Assembly (NCBI RefSeq): GCF_004114425.1
Contig: NZ_RDQF01000030.1
Coordinates: 21,130 to 85,129 of the forward strand
Source: Bradyrhizobium vignae
GTDB lineage: Bacteria; Pseudomonadota; Alphaproteobacteria; Rhizobiales; Xanthobacteraceae
Length of the DNA stretch: 64,000 bases
Direction: 5' to 3'
The notes below the pieces were generated by a model. The model was not told the DNA's origin and did no database searches. It was given only the letters and a program-made list of their open reading frames with translations. Below, in pieces: positions 35,759-45,513 of this stretch. A program made the position numbers and the translations under genes. Each line of letters begins with the position of its first letter. Position 1 is the stretch's first letter.

Positions 35759-37450
35759 TTATCGCGGCAACACCGAGGCCGCGCCTGAGGCGGACAGGGC
35801 GGCCGTTTCCGCCTCGGCTCTACGATAGGGCTCCCCGGCTGCGTCCAGCACGGGATACGCGACCGAGCAGATATGCGAGTGGATGCGGCGCAGGTCGCGC
35901 AGCACGTCGAGATGCAGCGATGTGGTTTCGATGGTTTCGGGGCGGCCCTCGCGCAGGCGGTCGAGATGGCGCTCGACCGCGGCAAGCTCGGTGTTGCGCA
36001 GCGCCGTCTTCTCCACCAGCAGCTTGCGCGCCTCGTTGGCGTCGCCCGACATGAAGACGCCAAAGGCGATGCGCAGCGAGTCCATCGTGCGCTTGTGGAA
36101 CGCGGCGAGTTCCTCGGCCCCTTCCGCCGAGAACTGGAAGCGCCGTTTGATCTTCTTGGTGGCGAGCTCGCTCAGGCTCTTGTCGATGATGTCGCCGATA
36201 TGTTCGAGGTTGATGGCGAAGGAGATGATCTCCATCGCACGCCGTCCTTCGCTCTCGTCGAGGCTGCCGCGCATCAATTTCGTCACGTAGAGCTTGATGG
36301 CCTCGTCGAGACCGTCGACGAGATTGTCCGTCTTCGAAACCTGGTCGACCAGCGCGCGGTCGCCGATCATCATCGCGGCCATCACCTTGCGCAGCATGAC
36401 CTCGACGAGGTCGCCCATGCGCAAGGTCTCGCGGGCGGCGTCGGCGAGCGCAAGTGACGGCGTCTCCAGCGCGGTCTCGTCGAGATAGCGCGGCCGGGCC
36501 GGATCGGCCTCCTTGACGCGATCGGGCAGCAGCCGGTTCAGCAGGCGCGACATGGGGTCGAGGAGGCCGATGAAGAGCACGGCCGTGCCGACATTGAAGG
36601 CGATGTGGAAAGCCGCCGTCATCTTGGCAAGATCGGGCTGCCAGGCGTGCATGTGCGCAGCGATCGCGCCCAGGAAGGGCAGGACGAGCGCAATCCCAAC
36701 CACGCGGTTGATGAGGTTGCCGACCGGCAGGCGATAGCTTGCGGGGTCGTCGCGCCTGGCGCCCTCGAACACGGGATTGATGGCGCTGCCGAGATTGGCC
36801 CCGAGCACCAGTGCGAGGGCCGCATAGGGCGAAATGAACTGCGAATAGGCCAGCGACATGATCAGCAGCACGCTGGCAACGCTCGAATGCACCGCCCAGG
36901 TGACGAGGGCGGCGATCACGATGCACAAGACCGGGTCGCCGGTGATGGCCGACATCACGACGCGGACGCCGGGCGCGTTCTCCGCCGGCGCCAGCGTGTC
37001 GAGCAGGATGTGCAGCGAGAGCAGCATCAGGCCGAGGCCGATGCAGACACGCCCGACGTCCTTGATCCGGGATCGCGGTCCGGCGCGGAAGGCGACGAGC
37101 CCCAGCACGAACAGCACTGGCGCAACGGCGGCGATGTTGAACGACAGCACCTGGACGATCAGCGTCGTGCCGACATTGGCCCCGAGCATGATGGCGAGCG
37201 CGGCGGCGAGACTGACGAGCCCCTCGGCCGCGAACGAAGACGTGATCAGCGCCGTTGCCGTGCTGCTCTGGAGCAGCGCGGTGAGTCCGAGGCCGGCGGC
37301 GAAGGCGCTGGCGCGGTTGCTGAGCGCCTTGCCGAGCAGGCGCCGCAGGTCGGGGCCGAAGGCGCGCAAGATCCCGCTGTGGACCATGTGCAGGCCCCAC
37401 AACAACAGCGCAACGCCGCCCATGAGATCGAGCAGAACCAACGTTCCCAT
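35759..37450 (-). CDS. Na+/phosphate cotransporter family protein
   Basis: This 563-residue protein combines an Na/Pi cotransporter membrane domain (two inverted QSS repeats: TALLQSSTATALITSSF and AVHSSVASVLLIMSLAY, with LGANVGTT and LGANLGSAINP) and a C-terminal PhoU-like helical domain (about 340-550). It moves phosphate with sodium across the inner membrane, or exports phosphate. GGVALLLWGLHMVHSGI opens the protein. It converges on the LAB_N gene with an 8-base gap. No pho box was seen. Confidence 0.93.
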   Translation of the reverse strand: MGTLVLLDLMGGVALLLWGLHMVHSGILRAFGPDLRRLLGKALSNRASAFAAGLGLTALLQSSTATALITSSFAAEGLVSLAAALAIMLGANVGTTLIVQVLSFNIAAVAPVLFVLGLVAFRAGPRSRIKDVGRVCIGLGLMLLSLHILLDTLAPAENAPGVRVVMSAITGDPVLCIVIAALVTWAVHSSVASVLLIMSLAYSQFISPYAALALVLGANLGSAINPVFEGARRDDPASYRLPVGNLINRVVGIALVLPFLGAIAAHMHAWQPDLAKMTAAFHIAFNVGTAVLFIGLLDPMSRLLNRLLPDRVKEADPARPRYLDETALETPSLALADAARETLRMGDLVEVMLRKVMAAMMIGDRALVDQVSKTDNLVDGLDEAIKLYVTKLMRGSLDESEGRRAMEIISFAINLEHIGDIIDKSLSELATKKIKRRFQFSAEGAEELAAFHKRTMDSLRIAFGVFMSGDANEARKLLVEKTALRNTELAAVERHLDRLREGRPETIETTSLHLDVLRDLRRIHSHICSVAYPVLDAAGEPYRRAEAETAALSASGAASVLPR

Positions 37451-37605
37451 GCTCCGAGTCCGGATTGGAGTCGATTGGTGAGGCTAGCGCCAAATACTTG
37501 AGGATCAAACCATTTGTTGGCGCATTCGAGTTAACGTTTGCGGCGCGTGCACGTTCCCGCGGCGCGCGATGCCGCGTCCTCGCGCACGATGCCGCGTGAG
37601 CAGGC

Positions 37606-38790
37606 TCACATTGCCGCCCTGAGGGCAGCGAAGCCGCGATCGAGATCGGCTTTGAGATCGTCGGTGCTTTCGAGGCCGATGTGGAGTCGCAGGGTCGGGC
37701 CGCCGGGCGCCCACTTGGTCGCGGTGCGATAGGCATCGCAATCGAAGGGAATTGCGAGGCTCTCGAAGCCGCCCCAGGAAAAACCCATGCCGAACAGTTT
37801 TAGCGTGTTGAGCATGGTGTCGACAGCCTTCTGCGGGGCGGGCTTCAGCACGATGCTGAACAGGCCCGAGGCGCCTGTGAAGTCGCGCTTCCAGATCGCA
37901 TGGCCGGGATCGGTCTCTAAGCCCGGATGCAGCACGCGCGCGACCTCGGGACGGCCTGCGAGCCAGCGCGCCATATCGAGCCCGGAGCGATGATGCTGCG
38001 CGAGGCGCACCGACAACGTGCGCAGGCCGCGCAGCGCCAGGAAGACGTCGTCGGGACCGGCGCAGACGCCGAGCAGGCGGATGCCTTCGGCAATCTGCGG
38101 CCAGGCCTTGGCGTTGGCCGAGATGGTGCCGAACATGATGTCGGAATGACCGCCGATATACTTGGTGGCGGCCTGCATGCTGATGTCGACGCCCTGCTCC
38201 AGCGAGCGGTGATAGAGCGGGGTTGCCCAGGTGTTGTCGTCGATGACGAGGGCGCCGCGCGCATGCGCGACCTCGGCGATGGCGCGGATGTCGGGCATCT
38301 CGAAGGATTGCGAGCCCGGCGCCTCCACCAGAACGGCGCGGGTGTTGGACTTGAACAGCTTTTCGATGCCGGCGCCGATCAGCGGATCGAAATAGGTGGT
38401 CTCGACGCCATAGCGGGTCAGCATGCCGTTGCAGAAATTGCGCGAAGGCCGATAGATGTTGTCGACGACCAGAATATGGTCGCCGGCCTTGAGCACCGCG
38501 AGCAGGGTGGTGGAGATCGCCGACAGGCCCGACGGCACGATGCCGACGCCGGCGCATTGCGGCCCCTCCAGCGCCATCAGCGTATCCTGGAAAGCCCTGG
38601 TCGTCGGAGTGCCGTGGCGGCCATAGGTGAACTCGCCGCGATGGGCGTGCAGGTCCTCGGCAGTCGGATAGAGCACGGTCGAGCCGTGGAACACCGGCGG
38701 ATTGACGAACCCCTTCTGCGCCTTGGTGTCGCGGCCGGAGGTGACCAGCCGGGTCTCGGCGTGCTGCTCTTGGGGGTGCGAGGAATCCAT
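37606..38790 (-). CDS. metC: cystathionine beta-lyase
   Basis: This 394-residue PLP enzyme of the Cys/Met metabolism family cleaves cystathionine to homocysteine, pyruvate and ammonia. It has NPPVFHGSTVLYPTAEDL at the N-terminus, Y-G-R-H-G-T-P-T-T (cofactor-phosphate region), VPSGLSAI, VLVEAPGSQSFEMPDI, VIDDNTWATPLYH and the Schiff-base Lys in QAATKYIGGHSD. The R-x-x-x-G-L-E-S-x-x-D-L ending is typical. The length matches MetC. It stands alone between the phosphate transporter and the aap operon. Confidence 0.93.
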   Translation of the reverse strand: MDSSHPQEQHAETRLVTSGRDTKAQKGFVNPPVFHGSTVLYPTAEDLHAHRGEFTYGRHGTPTTRAFQDTLMALEGPQCAGVGIVPSGLSAISTTLLAVLKAGDHILVVDNIYRPSRNFCNGMLTRYGVETTYFDPLIGAGIEKLFKSNTRAVLVEAPGSQSFEMPDIRAIAEVAHARGALVIDDNTWATPLYHRSLEQGVDISMQAATKYIGGHSDIMFGTISANAKAWPQIAEGIRLLGVCAGPDDVFLALRGLRTLSVRLAQHHRSGLDMARWLAGRPEVARVLHPGLETDPGHAIWKRDFTGASGLFSIVLKPAPQKAVDTMLNTLKLFGMGFSWGGFESLAIPFDCDAYRTATKWAPGGPTLRLHIGLESTDDLKADLDRGFAALRAAM

Positions 38791-39168
38791 GCGTCTGCTT
38801 TCAAAACCGCGTTTCCACCGGACGCATCGCGCCCGCGGGCCGGCCGAGAGGCCGCTGTCGTTAATAACAGAATACAGAAGAGTCCCGTCAACCCCTTGAC
38901 CCGGCTCGCCAGTCGTTCTGTGATGCGCAGGTGCTATTCAGTCGCCGCATGTTGAGGGGCCTGCCGCGACCTTCGATCCATTGCCTGAGCGGTCTTTGCG
39001 TCACAGCCAAAATGGCGGGCGCCAGCGGCGGGGATGAAGGTATGGCCTCTGGAGATCGGCGAGTGTTCGGCAAGGTTTCCCAGCATGATTCTTGCCAGGC
39101 TTCCCTGGCAGAGACGATCCTGAGACAACATTCCTGATCTTGAGACGACCTTGAAAGGCCCGAAGCCC
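38791..39168. other. 378-base divergent intergenic region
   Basis: This region separates metC (minus) from aapJ (plus). It contains an AT-rich patch near 38860 (GTTAATAACAGAATACAG) that may be the metC promoter, and a hairpin TGCCAGG-cttc-CCTGGCA (39093-39110) in the aapJ leader. No coding frame is convincing. A weak sigma-54-like match (cagCATGattcTTGC, 39081-39095) overlaps the hairpin but lacks the expected GG of the -24 box. Confidence 0.4.
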
Positions 39169-40185
39169 ATGAAACGCGTAACCCTGGCTCTCACTCTTGC
39201 TCTCGCCGCCGGCCTCGCCGCCCAAGCCGCCGACGCGCAAACGCTCAAGACCGTCAAGGACCGGGGCATGCTGTCCTGCGGCGTCAGCCAAGGCCTGCCG
39301 GGCTTCTCGTCGCCCGACGACAAGGGCAATTGGACCGGTATCGACGTCGACGTCTGCCGCGCCATTGCCGGCGCGATCTTCAACGATCCGACCAAGGTCA
39401 AGTTCGTGCCGCTGTCCGCCAAGGACCGCTTCACGGCGCTGCAATCGGGCGAGATCGACGTGCTCTCGCGCAACACCACCTGGACCATCTCGCGCGACAC
39501 TTCTCTCGGCGCCAACTTCACCGGCGTGACCTATTATGACGGGCAGGGCTTCATGGTGAAGAAGTCGCTCAAGGTGAACTCGGCACTCGAGCTCAACAGC
39601 GCATCGGTCTGCGTGCAGACCGGCACCACCACCGAGCAGAACCTCGCCGACTACTTCAAGGCCAACAACATGAAGTACGAGGTGATCGCATTCGCCACCA
39701 ACGACGAGACCGTCAAGGCCTACGAAGCCGGGCGCTGCGACGTCTTCACCACCGACCAGTCGGGCCTGTACGCCAATCGCCTCAAGCTCGCCAATCCCAA
39801 CGACCATATGGTGCTCCCGGAGATCATCTCGAAGGAGCCGCTCGGCCCGATGGTGCGCCACGGCGACGACCAGTGGTTCGACATCGTGAAATGGACGCTG
39901 TTTGCGATGATCACCGCCGAAGAGCTCGGCGTGACCTCGAAGAACGTCGACGAGAAGGCGAAACTGGAAAACCCGGAGCTGAAGCGCGTCCTCGGCAGCG
40001 ACGGCAATTTCGGCGAGCAGCTCGGCCTGACCAAGGATTGGGTGGTGCGGATCGTGAAGGCGGTCGGCAATTACGGCGAGGTGTTCGACCGCAACGTCGG
40101 CGCGGGCTCGCCGCTCGCCATCAATCGGGGTCTCAACAATCTCTGGAACAAGGGTGGTCTTCAGTACGCGCCGCCGATCCGCTGA
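39169..40185 (+). CDS. aapJ: general L-amino acid ABC transporter, substrate-binding protein AapJ
   Basis: This 338-residue periplasmic protein binds L-amino acids for a broad-specificity uptake system. It has a signal peptide (MKRVTLALTLALAAGLAAQAADA), then SBP_bac_3 features: LKTVKDRGMLSCGVSQGLPGF, GIDVDVCRAIAGAIF, VSRNTTWT-type loop LSRNTTWTISRDT, VQTGTTTEQNLADYF and FTTDQSGLYANR. The length matches AapJ (about 340). The ATG 39169 follows AAAGG at 39154-39158; an earlier TTG is in frame but precedes the ribosome binding site. In Rhizobium this transporter is essential for amino-acid cycling in symbiosis. Confidence 0.95.
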   Translation: MKRVTLALTLALAAGLAAQAADAQTLKTVKDRGMLSCGVSQGLPGFSSPDDKGNWTGIDVDVCRAIAGAIFNDPTKVKFVPLSAKDRFTALQSGEIDVLSRNTTWTISRDTSLGANFTGVTYYDGQGFMVKKSLKVNSALELNSASVCVQTGTTTEQNLADYFKANNMKYEVIAFATNDETVKAYEAGRCDVFTTDQSGLYANRLKLANPNDHMVLPEIISKEPLGPMVRHGDDQWFDIVKWTLFAMITAEELGVTSKNVDEKAKLENPELKRVLGSDGNFGEQLGLTKDWVVRIVKAVGNYGEVFDRNVGAGSPLAINRGLNNLWNKGGLQYAPPIR

Positions 40186-40210
40186 TCACCCCTGATCGGC
40201 CGACAGCGGC

Positions 40211-41416
40211 ATGAGCACCGAGGCCCGAAAACCGCCCCTCCAGATCGCGCTGAAGATCCGGCGCATTCTGGGCGGCAAGGCTGGCTGGAACGGCGTTGCC
40301 GTCCAGTTTGCCTTCGCGGCGATCCTTGGGTGGATCGGCTACGAGATCGTCTCCAATGCTCGCGCCAACCTCGAAAACCAGCACATCGCTGCCGGCTTCG
40401 GCTTCCTCAGGAACAATGCCGGCTTCGACGTCAACCAGACCCTGATCTCCTATACCGGCTCGGACACGTTCCTGCGCGTGTTCGTGGTCGGGCTCTTGAA
40501 TACGCTCGTGGTCTCGGTGGTGGGCATCGTCTTCGCCACCGTGATCGGCTTCATCGTCGCGCTATGCCGGCTGTCGCCCAATTGGCTGTTGTCGCGTGTC
40601 GGCGAGATCTATGTCGAGGTCATCCGCAACCTGCCGCTGCTGTTCCAGATCCTGTTCTGGTACCTCGCAGTTCTCGCTGCCTTGCCCAATCCGCGGCAGA
40701 GCATTTCGCTGCTCGGTATTGCCTTTCTCAGTAATCGCGGCCTCGTCGTTCCCAGTCCGATCGGCCAGGGCGGCCTCGGGCCGTTCCTGGCGGTGCTGGC
40801 GCTCGGCATCGTCGCCTCGCTGGTGCTGCGTTTCCATGCGCGGCGCGCGCTGTTTCAGGAAGGGCGGATGATCCGGATCTGGCCCTATGTGCTGGGGGCG
40901 CTGTTCGGATTACCGCTCGCCACCATGCTGGTGTTTGGTCTGCCCTTTACCTTCGAGCTGCCGCAGCTTCGGGGGTTCAACTTCGCCGGCGGCTCACGCA
41001 TCATCCCGGAATTCGTGGCGCTCACGGTGGCGCTGTCGACCTATACCGCTGCTTTCATTGCCGAGATCGTGCGTGCCGGCATTCTGTCCGTTCACCAGGG
41101 GCAGATGGAGGCGGGATCCTCGCTCGGTCTCAGCCGCGGCGCCACGCTCCGCCTGATCGTCGTGCCGCAGGCCATGCGCGTCATCGTACCGCCGCTGACC
41201 AATCAATACCTCAACCTCACGAAAAATTCCTCGCTTGCGGTCGCGATCGGCTATCCTGACCTCGTGTCGGTCTTCGCCGGCACGTCGCTGAGCCAGACCG
41301 GGCAGGCGATCGAGATCATCGCCATGACGATGGGCGTCTATCTCCTGATCTCGCTCCTCACCAGCGCCGTCATGAGCGTTTACGGTTGGCACGTCAGCCG
41401 GAGTCTGGGCGCATGA
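40211..41416 (+). CDS. aapQ: general L-amino acid ABC transporter, permease AapQ
   Basis: This 401-residue inner-membrane permease has the long N-terminal region typical of AapQ, a membrane domain, and the ABC permease EAA-type loop (QMEAGSSLGLSRGATLRLIVVPQAMRVI). YVEVIRNLPLLFQILFWYLA is the HisM-like segment. It follows aapJ after 25 bases and its stop overlaps the aapM start (ATGA). Confidence 0.94.
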   Translation: MSTEARKPPLQIALKIRRILGGKAGWNGVAVQFAFAAILGWIGYEIVSNARANLENQHIAAGFGFLRNNAGFDVNQTLISYTGSDTFLRVFVVGLLNTLVVSVVGIVFATVIGFIVALCRLSPNWLLSRVGEIYVEVIRNLPLLFQILFWYLAVLAALPNPRQSISLLGIAFLSNRGLVVPSPIGQGGLGPFLAVLALGIVASLVLRFHARRALFQEGRMIRIWPYVLGALFGLPLATMLVFGLPFTFELPQLRGFNFAGGSRIIPEFVALTVALSTYTAAFIAEIVRAGILSVHQGQMEAGSSLGLSRGATLRLIVVPQAMRVIVPPLTNQYLNLTKNSSLAVAIGYPDLVSVFAGTSLSQTGQAIEIIAMTMGVYLLISLLTSAVMSVYGWHVSRSLGA

Positions 41417-42933
41417 GCGATGTCATCTCGTCCAGCTTCGTCCGCAGGGACCTGCTCGCCGAGCGTCCGGCGCCGGTGAAGACCACAGGCTTCATCGGCC
41501 TGATGCGCACGCGCCTGTTCAACTCGCCGACGAACATCCTGCTGACGATCCTGGGCGCCTTGCTGCTCTGGTTCACCATCGTTCCTTCCGTCAAGTTCCT
41601 GATGGTCGATGCGGTCTGGAGCGGTCAGGACCGCACCGCCTGCCTCGCCGAGAACGCCGGCTTTGCGGTCGGCGCCTGCTGGCCCTACATCCAGGCGAAG
41701 CTCCCGCAGCTGATCTACGGCTTCTATCCCGAGGCCGAGCGCTGGCGGGTGGATCTGACGCTGTTGCTCGCAGCCGTCCTGCTGTTGCCGCTGCTCGTTC
41801 CGCGGCTGCCGGCGAAGGGCCTGAATGCCGGCCTGTTCTTCGCCGCCTTTCCGGTGGTCGCATTCTTCCTGCTGCACGGCGGCGGCATCAAGGGCTTCGG
41901 CCTGAGCTGGACGGCCGGCCTGCTGCAACTGTTCGACGAAAGCATCCTCGGTGCCGGGCAGGCGCTGCTCAGCCTGAGCAAGACGTCCGCCGTCGCTCCG
42001 CTGCTGTGGGTCGTCGGAAGCCTCGTCGTGCTGCTCGGCACAGCGATCCAATGGCTGATCTTTCCGCTCACTTGGCTGCGCGATTATATTCAGGGCATGG
42101 GGCGGCCGGTCTGGGCTGATTTTGCCATCACGGCCGCGATTGTCGGCCTGATCGCCTTCGTTCTGGGCGGTGGCGTTCGCACCGGCGGCCGGGCTCTGGC
42201 ATCGAGCATCGGCACCTTGATTGGCATCGCGATCGTTATCAAGCTGATGGGGCTCGACCACGGGGGATTGCCGATCGTGGCAACCAATCTCTGGGGCGGC
42301 CTTTTGGTGACGCTGGTCGTCTCCGTCACCGGCATCGTCACCTCGCTGCCGATTGGCATTGCGCTCGCGCTCGGCCGCCGCTCCACCATTCCGTTGATCC
42401 GGATCTTCTCGATCGCCTTCATCGAGTTCTGGCGCGGCGTGCCGCTGATCACCGTGCTGTTCTTCGCGACCTATATGCTGCCCCTGTTCCTGCCCGGCAA
42501 TTTCACCGTCGACGGTCTGGTCAGGGCGCTGATCGGCATTGCGCTGTTCACGGGCGCCTATCAGGCCGAGAACGTTCGCGGTGGGCTCGCTGCGATACCG
42601 CGCGGTCAAGGCGAGGCGGCGGCCGCCCTCGGATTGTCCTGGTGGAAGACGACGTCGCTGATCGTGCTGCCGCAGGCGCTGCGTCACGTCATTCCGAACC
42701 TTGTCAACAGCTTCATCTCGCTGTTCAAGGACACCTCGCTGGTTTCGATCGTGGCGCTGTTCGACCTCCTGGGCTCGCTGCGCGCCTCGTTCTCGGATCC
42801 AAAATGGTCGACGCCGTCGACCGCGTTCACCGGTTTCGCCTTCGCCGGGATCATCTATTTCATCTTCTGCTTTGGAATGTCGCGCTACTCGCTATTCGTC
42901 GAGCACCGTCTCAACGCCCACCGCCGCAACTGA
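41413..42933 (+). CDS. aapM: general L-amino acid ABC transporter, permease AapM
   Basis: This permease of about 506 residues pairs with AapQ. Residues 1-280 form extra membrane segments typical of AapM, and the C-terminal half carries the HisM-type core (GVPLITVLFFATYMLPLFLP) and EAA loop (RGQGEAAAALGLSWWKTTSLIVLPQALR). I chose ATG 41413, which overlaps the aapQ stop; an upstream in-frame start lies inside aapQ. Confidence 0.94.
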   Translation: MSDVISSSFVRRDLLAERPAPVKTTGFIGLMRTRLFNSPTNILLTILGALLLWFTIVPSVKFLMVDAVWSGQDRTACLAENAGFAVGACWPYIQAKLPQLIYGFYPEAERWRVDLTLLLAAVLLLPLLVPRLPAKGLNAGLFFAAFPVVAFFLLHGGGIKGFGLSWTAGLLQLFDESILGAGQALLSLSKTSAVAPLLWVVGSLVVLLGTAIQWLIFPLTWLRDYIQGMGRPVWADFAITAAIVGLIAFVLGGGVRTGGRALASSIGTLIGIAIVIKLMGLDHGGLPIVATNLWGGLLVTLVVSVTGIVTSLPIGIALALGRRSTIPLIRIFSIAFIEFWRGVPLITVLFFATYMLPLFLPGNFTVDGLVRALIGIALFTGAYQAENVRGGLAAIPRGQGEAAAALGLSWWKTTSLIVLPQALRHVIPNLVNSFISLFKDTSLVSIVALFDLLGSLRASFSDPKWSTPSTAFTGFAFAGIIYFIFCFGMSRYSLFVEHRLNAHRRN

Positions 42934-42944
42934 TCGAGGCCACC

Positions 42945-43682
42945 ATGTCCGACCCCATCGTCAAGATTTCCGGCCTGAATAAATGGTATGGCGAATTCCA
43001 CGTCCTGCGCGACATCGACCTCGAGGTCCGGAAGGGCGAGCGCATCGTGATCTGCGGGCCCTCGGGCTCCGGCAAGTCCACGCTGATCCGCTGCATCAAT
43101 GCGCTGGAGGAATTCCAGGAGGGCGAGATCGTCGTCGACGGCATCGAGCTCGGTCCCAACCTCAAGCATGTCGATGCCGTGCGTCGCGAGGTCGGCATGG
43201 TGTTCCAGAGCTTCAATCTGTTCCCGCATCTGACCGTGCTCGACAATTGCACGCTGGCGCCGATCTGGGTCCGCAACATCCCCAAGAGGGATGCCGAGGC
43301 GACCGCGATGAAGTTCCTGGAACGGGTCAAGATCCCGCACCAGGCCAACAAGTTTCCGGGGCAGATGTCCGGCGGCCAGCAGCAACGCGTCGCGATTGCC
43401 CGGGCCTTGACCATGAACCCGAAGGTGATGCTGTTCGACGAGCCGACCTCGGCGCTCGACCCCGAGATGGTCAAGGAGGTGCTCGACACCATGGTCGACC
43501 TCGCCGAGGAGGGCATGACCATGCTGGTCGTCACCCACGAGATGGGCTTTGCCCGCGAGGTCGCCAACCGCGTCGTGTTCATGGACGCCGGCCAGATCAT
43601 CGAGGCCAACACGCCGAAGGAGTTCTTCGCCGCCCCGCAGCACGCCCGCACGAAGCTGTTCCTGAGCCAGATTCTGCGCTGA
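42945..43682 (+). CDS. aapP: general L-amino acid ABC transporter, ATPase AapP
   Basis: This 245-residue ATPase powers the AapQM permease. It has the Walker A GPSGSGKST, Q-loop FQSFNLFPHLTV, ABC signature MSGGQQQRVAIARAL, Walker B MLFDEPTSALDPE and switch His in VVTHEMGFA. It starts 11 bases after aapM and completes the operon aapJQMP. Confidence 0.96.
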   Translation: MSDPIVKISGLNKWYGEFHVLRDIDLEVRKGERIVICGPSGSGKSTLIRCINALEEFQEGEIVVDGIELGPNLKHVDAVRREVGMVFQSFNLFPHLTVLDNCTLAPIWVRNIPKRDAEATAMKFLERVKIPHQANKFPGQMSGGQQQRVAIARALTMNPKVMLFDEPTSALDPEMVKEVLDTMVDLAEEGMTMLVVTHEMGFAREVANRVVFMDAGQIIEANTPKEFFAAPQHARTKLFLSQILR

Positions 43683-43780
43683 GCCTCTGCGACCCCACGA
43701 CCTCGTGGTCTGACTGACCGCAAGCTTGGCACCATCCGAATCAGCTCGTCTCTTTTCGGACCATCCTCCGGAGAGAGACC

Positions 43781-45392
43781 TTGCAGAGCAGTGCCGGCGC
43801 GCGCGCATACCAAAATGCGCGACTGGAAAAGAAGCTGAAGAAGCAGGCGGACGCCGTCATGGCCTTCGCGATCGAGGCGCTCGGACAGGGCAGACTTGCC
43901 GAGGCCGAGATGCTCTGCCGCGAGATCTTGAAAGAAGTCCCCGATCATTTCCACGCCACGCACCTGCTCGGCCTGCGCGCGTTTGACGGCGGGCGGCTCG
44001 ATGAGGCGGAATTCCTGCTCGAGCGTGCGACCGCGCTCGATCCACGTTCGCCCGACGCGCATGGCAATCTCGGGGCTGTATATTTCGCGCTCGAGAAGTT
44101 CAACGATGCACGCTCATGCCAGGAGAAGGCCATTGCGCTGAAGCCGAATTGTCCGATCACCCTGACCAATCTCGGCAATACGCTGCTGCACATCGGCCTC
44201 GGCAAAGAGGCGATCGGGCTGCACGAACGCGCGATCAGGCTGAAGCCGGACTATGCCGATGCATTTTGCAACCGCGGCATGGCAGAATTGATGACAGGCC
44301 GGTTCGAGCGCGCCGAAGAGAGCTTCGATCGTGCCCTGTCACTTCAACCACGTCACGCGGAAGCGATCGCCGGCAAGGGCATGGTGAGCCTCGAGCTACG
44401 ACACTTCGAGGAGGCGGCTGCCGCACTCGACGCAGCGCTCGCGATCAAGCCAGGTTCACCTAGGGTTCTGCTGCAGCGCGGGCGGCTCAATCTGAGTCTG
44501 TCCCGGCTGGAGCAGGCGGCCGCGGACCTCGATGCGGCGCTGGCGCAATCGCCGCGGCACGAGCTCGCGCTGTGCTGGAGGGCGCAGATCGACATTCTCG
44601 TGGGGAACACGGCGCGAGCGATGGCGGGCGTCAAGACGCTGCTCGAGGTCAATCCGCGATCCGAGATGGGATTGGCGCTTCTGGCGGCTTGCTATGTGAA
44701 CCAGGGAGACATCGCGATGGCGCTCCAGCATCTCGACGCGGCCCTGGAGATCGCGCCAGACTTTCCGGAGGCTGTCGGATACAGGATCTTCGTGCTGGAT
44801 TATCTGCCGGAGGCCGATTTCGCGGTCCCGCAGGGCCATCAGGGTGTGGTCGAAGGTGATGCGCGCGGTGAGCGGATCGAAGATCATCATCAAGAGCGGG
44901 CTGCTCGACGATCCCTTGCTGCGTGACCGTCTGGTCGCGCGGTTCGTGGAACAGGGTATCGCCGAAGAAAACGTCGTCTGCATGGGCTCGTCCCCGCGCT
45001 CCGAGCATCTGCGGGCCTTCGCGAGCGTCGACATTTCGCTCGACACGTTCCCGCAAAATGGCGGCATCAGCACCTGGGAATCCCTTTATGCGGGCGTTCC
45101 GGTCGTCGCCAAGCTCGGCAACGGCGCTTCTTCGCGCGCCGGCGGGTCGATCGTCGCGGCCGTCGGTCTCGGCGACTGGGTCGCAGAGGACGATGAAGGT
45201 TATGCTGCGATCGCGTGCAAATATGCGGCGCAGCCTGCCCATCTGGCGAAGCTCCGCGCAGAATTGCCGGCCCGGATCGCAGCTTCGCCCGCCGGCAATG
45301 TCGAAATCTACACGCGGAACGTCGAGGCGGGATATCGCCGGTTCTGGCGCGACTATTGTGTCGCGGCATCTGAAACCGGAGACATAGCGTAA
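43781..45392 (+). pseudogene. TPR-GT41 glycosyltransferase, copy 1, broken by an internal deletion
   Basis: This is the first of three tandem paralogs. The TPR half (about residues 1-350, starting at TTG 43781 after a CCGGAGAGA leader) is intact and closely matches copies 2 and 3. At 44834/44835 the sequence jumps from the position matching copy 2 base 46570 to that matching copy 2 base 47200. About 629 bases are missing, which also shifts the frame. The upstream frame then runs into nonsense and stops at 44926 (381 codons); the GT41 C-terminal part continues in another frame from GTG 44844 to 45392 (182 codons). The missing segment includes the counterparts of His394 and Lys558, so no active transferase can be made. 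The TPR part could still be expressed alone. Confidence 0.88.
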
Positions 45393-45513
45393 GCCTGAGC
45401 CGGATTTTGCCCCGAGCACCGGGAAATCCCGGGCGCCCGCGGTCCAGCCGACCGGGCGGCCTAGAGGACGAATCAGCTAGACTCTCCATGCGGGTACCTT
45501 CCGGAGAGACATC

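Noticed and set aside
39081..39095. Sigma-54-like promoter before aapJ
   Set aside because: The -12 TTGC matches, but the -24 box reads CAGCATG rather than TGGCACG, so the key GG is missing. It may simply be part of the leader hairpin.
43691..43710. Hairpin CCACGA-cc-TCGTGG after aapP as a terminator
   Set aside because: The stem is only six base pairs and is not followed by a T-run.
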